Assembly (NCBI GenBank): GCA_907165065.1
Contig: OU015534.1
Span: 15,383,686 to 15,447,685, forward strand
Source: Caprimulgus europaeus
Taxonomy: Eukaryota > Chordata > Aves > Caprimulgiformes > Caprimulgidae
DNA length: 64,000 nt
Reading direction: 5' to 3'
Below are positions 37,156-50,100 of the stretch, piece by piece. Under the pieces are notes generated by a model. That model saw nothing but the letters and a program-made list of their open reading frames with translations, made no database searches and had not been told where the DNA came from. Made by a program: the position numbers and the translations under genes. Position 1 is the first letter of the stretch; each line of letters opens with the position of its first letter.

Positions 37156-40100
37156 ACATCTAGTCCCAGTGCTCCTCTTTATTGTTCAATGGGAATCTTC
37201 CAAGATCTATGGAGAGTGTGATATATTTGCTTTTTTACTCCCATTTCTATACTGTTCTTCTACTCAAACTACAGACCATCAGCTCTCCATTTCAAGAACA
37301 AGGATTGCCTTTAAAAATGTTTCCTTTCTGATGTACCTCATGGCAAAAGTGGCAAAGAAAAGACTAAGTTTCTTCCTTCCTTTTAGCCTGCAAAGACAAT
37401 CAGATATCATGATGCCAGGTAGAGTGTAGGAAAGGTGAACTGGGTTCTTTTTTCAACCCCCCAGCTTGGCAAAATTCTATCAAGTACACCAAGGACAAAT
37501 ATCAGGGATAAAATCATGAAAGTTTTCAAGATGAATCAGTGAACACATACTGAGTTTAGATTTCTGCTGGCATCAGCTTTGGCTATAAAAAATAACAAAT
37601 CAAAATGTAGTCATTTATTTATCCAAGGCATGCTTTAGAAAGTGAAAAATCATAGAATTTTATCTCCTAGCATGTCTGCCCCACAGACAGCAATTTAAGG
37701 AAGTTCCTAGTAAAAGATATAAAAGCACATAAGAAAGAAAACATCACTAAATTTAAGGTATCCTTCTTTCAGTGCCTTCACTAAAGACACTAAAAGGGCC
37801 CTGCTAAGATGCAGAACACACAACTTTTGTTGCCAGCCTGTTTGAGCATGGTGTCTTTGCAGCTTCTGCTGCGCTTAAGTTATTGCTCCTCCATTGCCAA
37901 CTGTCTGTGTCTAAAATGCATCACTGAAAGATATTGCAAGTTACTTGCTTTGAATCTTTTCGATTGAACTTCGCAGTTGAATAATGTTAGGATTTTTTTT
38001 TTTTATTTTACACTACATAGCTCATCAGTTGTGCACAGGTAGTATGTAAGCTTATTTTTGGCATAACCGATTTGCATTATACGGTTTAATACAAAAAATC
38101 AAAAAAAAACCCCAATGCAAAAGAAAAAACCACCAACAGTGTCCTGGAAGGAAAATAATCAGATGAGAAAAAACTTTCTCTGGAAGCTTTTCAGTATTAG
38201 CTTTAGTGATACAAAAAAATCAAGTGAGCTTTGTCTTTCCAGAGGAATGTTAGCTGAGGAAGGAAAGCTGGTGTTTGCCTGTAGGATGTATGCCACTGTA
38301 GTCTCTCCATGGCAGCTCTAAACTCCTCTGTGACTTTCATTTCTATGAAAAGCAGAAGGGGACCAAATCTGAAATAATCAGTTAATTTCATATGCTGAAT
38401 TCACCTTTCTACTCAAGTCTGAGTGAATTCCTTTGACAGCAGAAAGCAGGTGTCAACTTTAAACCTACAATTTCTACTTTTTTAATGAATCTTATAGCAG
38501 ATACAGTATACTTTGATGTTTTGCTGCCATAAGAAATTATGCTTTTATACAATTCAAAGCTGGGTTCTCCGCGTTCAGAGTTGCAAAATACTATTACGAT
38601 AACAAAATAATTTTAAAACTTTTTAACTTTAATTTAAACCACATTTAGGTACCTAAAGGCATCCTAGGTTTCAAAGATAACTACAATTCAACTTTGCCAG
38701 GAGTGAGTAATAAAAAACCAGAAAAATTAAATAAATGCAAATAAATTACATAAACGCTTTTTGAGTACAGAATAAACTACCACTGTGCTGACCAGTGAGT
38801 ATACAAGTGTATTATCTTGGAATCTCAACATTATGATAAGTTTTTACAGTGAAAAGGCAATGAATTGTCATATAAATCAGAATCAATTCACTTTCTTCAT
38901 GACTGTAAATCCTCTTTTTACTTTTACTGTCAGAAATGATAATCACTTCATAGGAAATGGTAGAACCAGCTACAAATGTTCAGCATTGTGACACAGAAAT
39001 CACATTATAAGATTACTATTGAGTTCTTTTAACTCAGACAAAGCCCTCTTGTTAGTAAATGATACTTCTGTATTTGGTCATGATTTGTAAAAGTAGATAA
39101 TATTTTCCATTTGTATTGTAAATTTCATCGCTGGACATGAAAGTCAGCTAGTGCTTATTGGCTGCTTATGTACAATGTGATTCTTGAGAGAGCATCTAGT
39201 TTTTTGCACACAGAGATGACGGAAACACCAAATTAACTGATATTCCCTAAATATTCTCAACATCTGTGGAAGAACAGGGTAGGAAAGCCAGTCGTCCTGA
39301 ACTCCAGGCTCTTGCGCCTTCATCAGCAGAACACCTTTCCTAACTTTAAGCACCTTTGTTACTATTTTTTAGATGAGAACAGGATGGAAAAAAGAACAGA
39401 GATAAAAGCGATGTCATGCATTAGTCAAAATATTAAGTAAGCCAATTTTGAATGAGTGCTGATTTAATTCTCTCTTCACAGACCTCGTAGTTTCCCTGAG
39501 TAAATTTTAAGACATTAAAAAAATATCATCACTATGATAGTCCTGGGAAGTTGGACCCCTTTCACCAAAATGCATGTATCCATAGGGTGAAGAATTAGAA
39601 GTCACTTACATCATTCTACAGAACTCCTATATAAATAAAAAGGGTTTAGAAGAGAATGTGCAACATCGAAAACTCAGCCTCCAGTCTCAAATAACTCTGT
39701 TCAAGTAATTTGGAAAACTTTAATAAAATTTAGAAAACAAAGCTGAATCTCAGTTAAGGACTGGTGAAGGGAGAATGGTATCCTATAACACTGACATCTG
39801 GACTACTGCTAGTGCATGTAATGTATATCTGTCACTGACAGCTTATCAGGTTATATATAATTCTGATTCATTAGTCATGCCTTTCTCAGCAAACACAGGA
39901 ATCTGCAAAACCAACATAGTCATAGAAGGAGTACCTTTGGAGGACAAACTCGCTTACATCTAACAATCTTAGAAGGTAATCATAAGCTATTAATATAATG
40001 CAGACCATAAATGTCAATACAAATAGTTAAGTGCATGTCAACAAGCAGAGTATAAGCATGACTGACCCAGACAATCAGCTTAATATGGCAAATGATAGCC

Positions 40101-41948
40101 TTGAAAAGATCTCCAGCACTGGATACCCATTTAGTCTTAATGTAGTAAAGATCCAATAGGAAAAAAGGAAAATCCAACATCATTTCATAAGGGAGGAAAA
40201 AAAAAAATAAATCTGTTCCTATTTCCATAGACTTGCAAAAGAACTTCTGAAAAATGTCCAAGAAGAATGCAGCGTGCCCCAACACAAACTTATTCAAGAT
40301 GTAGCTAGCAGATAAAACCCTGCACATGACATGGGCTGGTTAAAGAGAGGCAGGCTCTACATACCCTGTCATTTGATCGTGATATAGATTGATCATTTCT
40401 CTTACTGGACTAGACTGTAATGAAAAGCCTTGTGAATGTGCTAAGACCATTTTAACAGCTCACTAGAGACCCAAGTGTGGAAGGAGCATGCCTAAGCCAA
40501 GTTCTATGTGCAGTTCATATACCACTATGAAAAATGAAGTGTTTTAGGTAAAAAAATAAGATATTACAATGAGCATTTTTTTCTGTCACTGAGATTTTTT
40601 TTAAGAATTCTACTGACAATGGATTGGGTGTTTTAGGACTAGGGGATATATTTAACCATTTGGTTCAATCCTCAACCATAAACTGTTTTTATGAATAGGG
40701 ACTCAGTGGAAAACAGAATAATTTATACACTTTTAGGACAAAAAAATATGAAAGAGCCCAATAAAAGACCACTGTAGAGAACTGTTGTTTGCAAACACTT
40801 AACTAGCACTGCTATTAATTTCTTCTAAAACATGGCAATTTTCTTTCCTGTAAAAACTCAGTTAAATTGCTGTGGAGAAATGCACAGGACACAGGCTTCC
40901 TATGTATGTTGGGAGCTCAACAGATATGAATATAGTTTAGGATAATGTTAGAGACATCTTTAAAATGTTAACTTATTTCTTTTCATAAGAAACTGTAGTC
41001 CTAAAAGCATTAACTTAATTAGTAACATTTCCTGTTAGCATCTGAATACTCAAATGAAAACTTTAGAAATTACATACAATTGTACAACCAACTTAGAGCT
41101 ATAGTCATACTTAAAAACCTCCCTTCTGAAGCATATGCTTAAAAAAAAACGTGAACGAGGTTATCAGAAGAACAAGACCTCCCTGCTCTCTCAGTATTAT
41201 TATCAGCTCATGCCCATGACAAAATTTACTCCTCAGTTCTATCAGGAATGACAGTTTCATTATCCATATTAGAATGATGACCAAAAATAAGAAAATGTAG
41301 GAATCACTGAAAATGCTGAAAAATCAAAAATTTTTTCAAGGTGAACAGTGTTTTATTAAAGAGTTCAGAATGTGTTATTACTTTATTAAACAAAATTAAA
41401 TGTTGAAAAGGTTTTTTTCAAATAGAAGTAAAAATATTTTAAATAAAAATATGACATAAGCTTTTTTATAGGTTTCAAATGAGCCATTTTATGAAATCAA
41501 TATGATTTTATTAAATATTTGAGTGTAGGCAAAACTGTTTCTTATTGGAAATGCTAGAGTTGAAAATTTTTGTCCCACTCTGTTCCTAGTATATGGGGAA
41601 AAGCCATTTCAAAGCAGACACATTTGCTGAGGGTTGAAGTAGACTAGCAACACAAAATGGTTCTGGAAAAGTCAAAATATTAGACTGCAGTAAATGTATA
41701 GATGACATGCATCCCATGATATTTGTGATGTATGTATGAAACAAACTGCCTTCTTCCTTTTTCCTAGAACAGACTAGATTCATACTACCACATTTTTGTA
41801 ATACATTGTGTTAGAATTGATGGCTTTAAAGAACTGACTCATTGGATTAATGGATTCTTAACACAGTATTACAAATCTGAACTGAAGCAGCATGCTTTAT
41901 TTGTTGACAGTATTCAGAACGGAGTTTATGATTTAATTTTGATCAGAG

Positions 41949-41979
41949 TTTTTTTTGTTTTGTTTTGTTTTGTTTTTTT
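41949..41979. repeat. (TTTTG)n microsatellite
   Basis: G residues recur every 5 bases at 41957, 41962, 41967 and 41972 in an otherwise all-T stretch, giving four TTTTG units flanked by longer T runs. Confidence 0.9.
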
Positions 41980-43706
41980 GTCTAGAACACAAATTACAGG
42001 AACAGAAGCGTTAAAAGATAAAAATAGCATATGGCTAATTGACTGGCTGAATAAACAACTGCCCTTTCCTTTCAAGAGCCCTCTACCAAATATTCACTTG
42101 ATGCCTATTAGCAGCAGGCATTCATGGAGTCTCTCCTCATGACATCAGAGAGAATGCAGGAAACAAATGTTAGTACTTGCCTCAATGCAAAGGAAATGCC
42201 ATTCTACTGAATTTATCTCATAATGTCATGTGGATTAAAAGACAATTCAATACATTTTCATATATATCAAATTAATAGAGCCTAAACTACAAAAAGTTTC
42301 CTTTACATAGATGTGGGATTTGAGCCAGACCCCTTTGGTGAGGAATGTCTTAGAAATGGCCAGTTGGAGCAAAGTAAACAGCTTAAGTGTGGGTTCCCCC
42401 GAGCCAGCAAGAATCATTCATTAGGGGCCTTCAAGAGATAAGAAAAGTACTGAAATGCTTGAGGATAGCAGATAAAATTACACACTCACTCTGCATTCAT
42501 ACATTTGTCACCATGAGATATAAACATTTATGTCAGTGATAACAAAACACTTACTTTATTTGACTATTTTGAACACCAGTGGAATTTAAGGAATATCATA
42601 GCAGTGTGTTATGTTTCTTCTAGAGGAAAATCGTATCACAACAGCAGTGGGTTTAGATGCTATAAATTAAATTGTACAATGTTTGTCTTCTCTCATCCCA
42701 AAAGAGCAAGTCTCATAACTACCACACAAATATTCTAGATCACTGCAGTGTAATAAGGTGTCTATAATACAGTGATTATCTTGCTGTATAGTTAGCATGT
42801 GGCAGAAAATGAAATATTTTCATCTTAAGGCAACTGGGAGTTGATGATCAATTCTTGATGATCTTTAATTCTATCTCTTCATGGCTAACTTTTGAATAAT
42901 TTCTAATGCTAATTCTAATTTTCACACTTTCCTGCAAAACAAAATCAACACATGAAATTTAACACATTGCAGCTTATGCTAGAAACTTCATCTAAAACTT
43001 TGTGTAAAGTCAAATAAAAGTGTATTTAGTGATGAGGTTTAAAATTAAAATCATAGCATTTGACTTCTCACATTTCTGAAAGGAGCACCAAACAGGATTT
43101 TTACCCTTGAAGGATATATAACAAACATTTGTTGAGGAAGTTCATCTTGCAAATTCTTAACTATAAAGCAAGTTTGTTATGACCGTGGGAACTTTCTATT
43201 TACAAGGAAAAAACATAGTTCACTTTCAAAAAATCCTTTCAGTTCAAAAATAAATATTGTGAACACTAAGTGTCTGTATGGTCAGGAGATGCTCTATGCT
43301 TTTAGTTTTTGGGTGACATTTCCAAAGTATTTGCTTACTCAAAAGTATATTTGCATGTTGGAGGTTCTGCAGTGTTCTCTTAAAATGCCACTACTCTGAA
43401 AAATGACTCCAAAAGATAAGGTTGTTTGAAGTTTATTGTTTCTTAGTGATTTTGGTACCAGATATGTTCCCTTTCAAAGTCAAAAAGATTACTTGTTGTC
43501 TGACTCTTAGATCTGCAAATCGATTCTAGTTCCAAAAAGTCAAGAGGCTTCCATTGCTAAAATTCCTATAGGACTTCAATGTTCTATATTTTATTACAAT
43601 TATATTAATTAGGATGACACTGTTACTCAAGAAATGTGCAATCTGTCTATATTATTTATTGATGATGTAACATAAGGAATTGCATCCACTCTAGACCTTA
43701 AAAATC

Positions 43707-43767
43707 TAGAGGTAATCTGTATTCTTTAAAATACAGATTTTAAAAAATAGAGGTAATCTGTATTCTT
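43707..43767. repeat. local direct duplication with embedded hairpin
   Basis: A 20-bp word, TAGAGGTAATCTGTATTCTT, occurs exactly at 43707-43726 and again at 43748-43767, an offset of 41 bp. Within the first copy, AATCTGTATT (43714-43723) is the exact reverse complement of AATACAGATT (43730-43739), with a 6-base loop. A slippage or fold-back replication event would explain both. Confidence 0.8.
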
Positions 43768-45044
43768 GAGCAGGTAAATGCAATTATTTGCACTGCGATG
43801 GGTGGAGTGAAAAAACATGGAAATTTGAAGTAACTAAGTGATGTACCTACTAATTTAGGGATTTTTTTTGAGACAGCTTCTATACAAATGCAGCACAAGA
43901 TTTAAGACAAGGTTTCTTTCACTATTAATTTCTGTTTTGGACAGAGGGGTCTTGAAGACATAAACCAATTAACAGTTAAGGGGGATTCCACAGGGTCACA
44001 GGATATGTCTTCTTCACCTTTGCTTTCAGGTTGTCCCATGCTTTTCCAATCATGTTTGATTCCTCAGGGCTAAAGTGGAAAACACATCATTAGAAAATTT
44101 TTTTTACTGTAGTTTGCTCGGACAGAAGCTTTTTAGATAAAAATTCTGCTTATACAAAGGAAACAAACTTTTAACTCATGTTTTTTCACCTTGCCACTTT
44201 GATAATTGAAAACTGCAAGAAAATGAATCAAGACTGTATGTTGGGACAGCAGATCACTACAGCAGCACAACACCTCATTTGGCATAGGAACAAGAAAAAT
44301 AGTGCCAACTGAATTTACACTGTAAATGACTCCAGATCTGCCCTTGATAGCTATACCTTATCTATCATTAATGAGCTGTTTACTATTTGAACAAAGCCAA
44401 AGTACTCCATCTCTTCCCTTAGCAAACAAATTTGACTCAGTCTGTCCTAGACTGCTCTAGACTCCTTAGTACACACAAGATTCTCAATTTTCTATTCAAA
44501 AGGAGGTTATTCTCTAGTCTATCTTTTGGTACAAAAAACCCGTGTTCTTTTAAGAGCTTAAGTATCTAAATCTCTTCGGAAGTCTCAGCGTAATTTCAAA
44601 TTTTTATGACTTGGACTCTTACAAAACAAAAAGCAACCCAATCAATTTCTGTTAAAAACTCACCTTAATAACATGCTGCTTAGCAGAGTTCTGTGTATAG
44701 AATTGTTAAACACACATTCAAACTAGAATACTGTTTGGTGACTTGTCTTTCTCTCCCAACACCGATAGAGTCCTGCTAACTCTAGCTGAATCTCTGTGGC
44801 AAAGGTGAAAGTAGTTCTTGGACTCTTCCTTTTAAACAGTTAACTCAACTCCCTGTTGCTTGTTTTTCAAATTTTGGTGTCTAGGGGTAACTAGACTTCT
44901 CAGGTGCATTGTTTCCAGGTTGACTGGATGAATTTTAAACTTTTTCAATCTATTTATGCAGGGTTTTACACTCCTTATCCTGAATGCCAGACATCTATGA
45001 TACACAAAGACACACAGAATTTTATACAAGTGAGAAGTCAGTAC

Positions 45045-45072
45045 GATGCAGGTATAGTCAGATGCAGGTATA
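45045..45072. repeat. 12-bp direct repeat (period 16)
   Basis: GATGCAGGTATA occurs at 45045-45056 and again at 45061-45072. It is a small local duplication. Confidence 0.75.
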
Positions 45073-46081
45073 CCTCCCCTACAAAGTATAAAGAAATGCT
45101 GTGATGAGTTAAGGTTGCTTATCAGTAATTTAAAGATAAATCAGCTTATGGAACAGTTGAATCTAAAGAAAATAAAATCTCACAGGCCAAAAAATGCAGA
45201 GTTAAGCTTAAGTTGTATCAGTATCCCTACCGCCTGAGCGCTGTTTATCGTTGTCCTGTACTTGAAATTAAAATGCTAGACAAATCTTAGAATGCAAAGC
45301 ATTTCCCAGAAGGTAAATCCAAAAGAAATTAGAAGAATTAAATCAACAGGTGAGCTACATTCATTATTGCTGGTGCTATTATGGCAGTTACAGGCTGCAC
45401 AGCAGTCCTCAGGAGCACAAGAGTGGATGGAAAGAACATGCAGTTTCTCACTGACAGGGTATTTCGTCTAGTGTTGCTTTTATCCTGTTCTTTAAAACTC
45501 ATACCCATCAAACTCAGATTATAGTGAACTAGGATTATATTAAATCCTTCCTTACTTTATGAACACTGGTTCAGTTTCTCAGTTAGTGTACACTGCAAAA
45601 TTGCTACTGACTTCAGTGGTGCTACATCAGCTCACTCTAGCTTAAGCTGGCTAAATAAGTATTAAAACTCTGTTGGTTTTAATAGATTATTAGTCTAGAG
45701 GTTTCCTCATATTCCCTTTTCATTTGTTAATTGAGATAACTTTTGTTATCAGTTTCTCTCTTTCTAGGTAATGACTCAGCACATCTTTCATCCCCTTCCC
45801 ATTAACATTTTATTGTTTTGCATATTGACACAGAACATGTTTATAATTGTTCAATAAATACCTTACCATATAGAAAAAAACCCAGTACAAATAACTTCTG
45901 GGAAAGTAAAAGACTATGACTCCTTTATGGAATCTCATTTAAAACGGATCACAGCATCTAATTGTATCCTGTTACTATATCAAAGGCATTACACTTAAAT
46001 TAAAGAAGCAGAAATAAGGGAAACTATCCAGATGAATAAAAAGACTTGCTCAGAGGAATAGCTTTATTCTAATCCTGAAAC

Positions 46082-46094
46082 TATATATATATAT
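46082..46094. repeat. short (TA)n tract
   Basis: About 13 bases of alternating T and A, too short to be a strongly mutable microsatellite. Confidence 0.7.
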
Positions 46095-46718
46095 TAAAAT
46101 CTTCATTATCAAGTAAAATCCTAGATGCTGTGACAAGGCCTCTTCTAGTAATCCACAACTGAAATGATTTCTGGTAGTCCTCTGGGTCAAAAAAGGCCTC
46201 TTATGTCATAGGAGTATGACCCAGAAAGAAAAAAAGACTTTGAAGATTTGAGGATTCACACTACTTTAGTAGCTGTACACCTTAGCTTTGTTTTCCATGT
46301 CATCAGGTCTGAGAGACTAAGATTCATTACCCTCTGTTCCTTTATTAACTATGCTATCAAAGGCTTATGATCCCTGCATGACTTCAAGATCTCACTTCAA
46401 CATCAACTTGGTTCAAGATCAATTCCACTTTTTGTCAATATTATTCAAAGCCTCTGGATGTGCATCTCATCTTTTACTTAAGGCATCTGTATACTTAGTC
46501 ATACCAAGGAAAGTACAGGTCTGATAAAAGCAGGTACAGTACTACTAACTTCAGCCAAACTGAATCGACTGAAACTAGACTGAACTTGGTCAATAGGCAT
46601 TCAAATGAAAGCCCACTTGTACGGGTAAAATCCATGTTTATTCCATTGCTGTCTCCAAATAATATGTCATCAAGTATACTTTTATTAAAAAAATCTGTTT
46701 GTGCTACTAATAACTAGA

Positions 46719-46723
46719 GGGTG
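46719..46723. repeat. target-site duplication (GGGTG), low-coordinate side
   Basis: GGGTG directly precedes the TG that opens the LTR on the plus strand and is repeated exactly at 47186-47190. Confidence 0.8.
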
Positions 46724-47185
46724 TGTGGTGGCTTCACTCAGCTAGCAGCCAAACACAGCTGCTCACTCACTCTCCTTGCCCCAGGGAATAGGGCCAACCG
46801 ATGTCCAGCCTGTCCCCAGTTAGTAATCACGAAGCAGAGACAGTCCTGAAACTGAAACCGTAATCCTGGAAGAGTGAGCCTGAGTGATCCCTGAGAGAAT
46901 CCCCAGGTTTCCACTCAGACCTCATAAATATACTGAGCATGATGTTATATTATATGGAATATCTCACTGGCATATTCAAATGCCAGTTTGAGTTTTGCTA
47001 ATTACTACTCTTCCCCTCTCAGTTCTTTGCACTTGCAGACTAGCAAAACACAAAGTCTTTGGACCTCCAGCAACAACTAAAAACATTAGTATGTTATCAA
47101 CATTCTTTTCATACTGAAACCAAAACATGGCACTATTCTAGCTACTAAGAAGAAAATTAACTCGAACCTAGAAAAAAACAGGACA
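46724..47185 (-). mobile_element. solo LTR of an avian endogenous retrovirus
   Basis: A 462-bp element with TG...CA ends, flanked by the exact 5-bp duplication GGGTG. On the minus strand it runs from TGTCCTG at 47185 to GCCACCACA at 46724. In that direction it follows the word order of an avian LTR family I recall: GAGTTAATTTTCTTC near the start, then GTTGATAACA and TTTTAGTTGTTGCTG, a GATATTCCATA block, a CATGCTCAG-TATA box, and near the end GAGTGAGTGAGCAGC and GGCTGCTAGCTG. No internal proviral genes are present, so it is a solo LTR. The polyadenylation signal expected in the last third is not visible, and the CRE-like site expected just upstream of the TATA box (in the minus-strand direction) is degraded. 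The 5-bp duplication suits an ERVL-type integrase; the family name is unverified. Confidence 0.85.
46925..46932 (-). promoter_or_regulatory. LTR TATA box (relic)
   Basis: On the minus strand the sequence CTCAGTATATTTATGAG holds a TATATTTA box about 255 bp into the LTR, in the place where this LTR type carries CTCAG-CATATAAA. This supports minus orientation and marks the likely U3/R region. Present activity is unknown. Confidence 0.45.
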
Positions 47186-47190
47186 GGGTG
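47186..47190. repeat. target-site duplication (GGGTG), high-coordinate side
   Basis: An exact copy of 46719-46723, directly after the ACA end of the LTR. Confidence 0.8.
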
Positions 47191-50100
47191 TGATCCTAAA
47201 ACACCTTAAGAATATAAGTTAATAATCTTTAAAGACTGGCAAATCCAACTAATTCATGGTCTTCTCTATTTACAAGCTGATCACAAATAAATAAAAAATA
47301 TCTACCAACCTGTATTATTCAGCAGTTTCAAGCCCTTATTGATGTTGACTGCATGCATATAACATGTTTAATGCACAAAATATGAGCCAGACAAGATTTT
47401 GACTAAATATACCACTCACACTAGATTTTAATTTTCTGATTAGAGAGTCTTACAGTAAAATTTTTAGCATATGCGCACATTCTCACTTGTAACTTCATCC
47501 CCAGAATTCACTTCAAACTGGTCATTTCCTTTGTTCTTCCTGTTAGAGACCACTTTTGCTGTTACATTGTCAGCAGAGGATAAATTAAGCCTCAAAATAA
47601 CAGCAGTGTGTCAAGAGAACAAGAAAAAAGTATAACAAAATCAGTTTTAAAATTCAAGTAGCACTGTGTTGTAGAATTTGCTCAGTTCTAGCAACTGACT
47701 CTCATGACCACACCCAAGAACAATGTGCTCAGAAACTAAAACAGAGGGATTTAGTAACACAGCTGGTTACATAGCAAGGAGCTCCTAGAATTCTAGCACA
47801 CTGTTGTTAATTTAACAGGTTTCGTTCTCCATCAGCATGGTCCTGGTCTATCCCATCTCAATACCAGGGTAACAGAAGATGTGAGGCTGAGTGCTGAACA
47901 GCTGCTTTAGAGACCTTTTACAGCCAGCCTCTCTGGGAGGCTGTGGGAGCCAGACTCCCACACCACCCTCTTCACTTTATAGCTGTCCTGACCACAGCAC
48001 AGATGAAGAACATACAAGACTGGAAACAGTCTTGGCATCTGTCCTGGACCCTGGATCTCTCCCTTTGTGCTGAGAAATAAGCCATCAACTTAATGAAATC
48101 ATTGGTGGCATTTCAAAGGTTAAAATGGTGCTGCAAGTATTCCCTCTTACTTTCTCTCATCTCCCTAGAGAAGACACTACTAGCTCTTTGAAACAGTAAA
48201 TAAACCTTAAACCTTTATGTGTTCAAAGGAAATGCTGGCTTGTCTCAGAGAGTGTTCCTTTTGACACAGCCTCCAAAAGCCTGCTCCCTGGCAAGTTCAT
48301 CCTGTTCCTCAGGCAAGACTTGGGTATTCCCTGCTGTGAAAGAGCAAGCCCTTCTTCCTCTTCTCCCTCAGTGGAAAGTACATCTTCTTTCTAGTCAGGC
48401 TAACCTTTGACTTTGTCTAGAGCATAACAATATTCTCTCCTTTGAAAGCCTCCTGGAGGACTTCTTCCTTTAAAGCACAAAATTGCCCTAATTGGACCTC
48501 GAAGAACAACTGTCATCTTCTCTCACATTGCTTTACAAAACCACTATCTTCTCCACCTCTCTATTCTGTCATGTTAGATTTTGTTAGCTTTTAGATTAAA
48601 ATAAATTAAAGGCAACTGCACGAGGTTAAAGGCACATTAGGGTTTAAAACACTGTTATTGCAGTAGCTCTCTCCCTACTGTGACAGTATCATGCATCCAT
48701 CACATTGTCACTTCTCCTTTCAGTGTACAATTGACAGAGAACAAGATGGAAACAGTCCATCAGTCTAGTGTCACAGCTGTAATAAAAGTCTATAGAAAAC
48801 CTGTAAAGCTGCTTACACTCTCAGCCACATCACCAGTGTGCTGGCTGGTGTAAAGTATTCCAAAGAGCTGCAGAGAGGTAGCATGTCATATGGAAAAACT
48901 GCCGTGAGTAACTTTGCAAGTATTTAGTGCTTGCAGATACCCTAGCACAACAGGAAAGAATGAGGCCAGGATAAACAAACAAACACTTCTGCAGTTCCCA
49001 CAGTAAAAGCACAGATAATTCTGCAATGCTTTCATCTATTGGGCTGCATTTCTTGTACATATTAATATGCTAAGGGACATAGTCACTCAAGTTGCAAAGC
49101 ACTTCTCTAAGTAACCAACTAGTTCATCGTGAGTAAACATACCACTCCTTTCAATGAACAGTAAAAAAAATTTACGTGCTTTTTCATGCACTATATATTT
49201 GCCCCACTTGGTAAAATATATACAACAGTAAAGAGAGGACCACAAGCTTTCAGAATAAAGAACATGTAACATAAATCCTTACTTATAATTCACAATGTAC
49301 AAATTAATTCCATGGAATGGAATGCACGCTTTAGATGCTCTGCTTATAAATGAGAGGCATGTTCAAGAAATTACGAGACACAATCTACTATCATTTCCAT
49401 TCCTGGGAAATAATATGAAAATAAATGAAGGAAACAGGTAAGTGAAGAAATAAAATTATCAATAAATTGTATATTTAGGAGGGAAATAGGGAAGCATGAG
49501 AAACCAAATAAACAGTATAAAGATGTCTGAGGAGAATGAATCTTAGGAAAAATACATGGAATAAAATTCTACTTCAGAATACAGTAACTTTTTAGGAATG
49601 CATATGCAGGGTATAGGGATTTTTTAAACCTGATAGGAATTACTTTTAAATTAATGGAACCACCTTTATTTTAAAGATTATCAGGAAATATCACCATCAT
49701 CTTACTCACTCACATGAAGAAAGGAGTCTATATTAAACTGCTCTCTTGCCAGAGTGAAAACCAATCAAATACAGACATTCTAATAGATTACTTTTACTAA
49801 TAAAATAGAGACTCACTCTTTAAATTACTTATTTCTTACTCAGTTTTTAAGAGATTCACCTTTCTTTAGTACCATAATCTATCACAAAAAAGGGGGTTAC
49901 AAAGCAGTTTTGTCCAGCTTTCTTCATAGCCTCTTTGTCAAAAAATTCACTGGAGGAATGGTTTTGTTTATCAAATCATAATCAGATGTTTGCAGGGTGA
50001 CCCAGAATATGAGCAATGGCAGATGTGTCTCAGTCTTTGTGTCACAAGATAATGATTTCAGTTAACAAAAATTGTTTTGGTGAGGTCACGGATCTTTCTA

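Larger units (their letters stand above)
33346..41948. other. non-coding AT-rich sequence with short palindromes
   Basis: No exon or interspersed repeat recognised in 8.6 kb. The notable items are a 22-bp palindrome at 35442-35463, a 7-bp-arm palindrome at 36860-36877, and T runs at 37142-37155 and 37993-38004. Open frames reach 115 codons (39980-40327, minus) without recognisable content. Confidence 0.55.
41980..46718. other. non-coding sequence with small local duplications
   Basis: No gene seen. It contains the duplicated 20-mer and hairpin at 43707-43767, a 12-bp direct repeat at 45045-45072, and a short (TA)n at 46082-46094. Open frames are below 70 codons, fewer and shorter than chance maxima elsewhere in the window. 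Confidence 0.55.

Noticed and set aside
45585..45650. GACTTCAGTGG-containing segment resembling a turtle/crocodile repeat phrase
   Set aside because: The match is a single 11-base word without supporting flanks.
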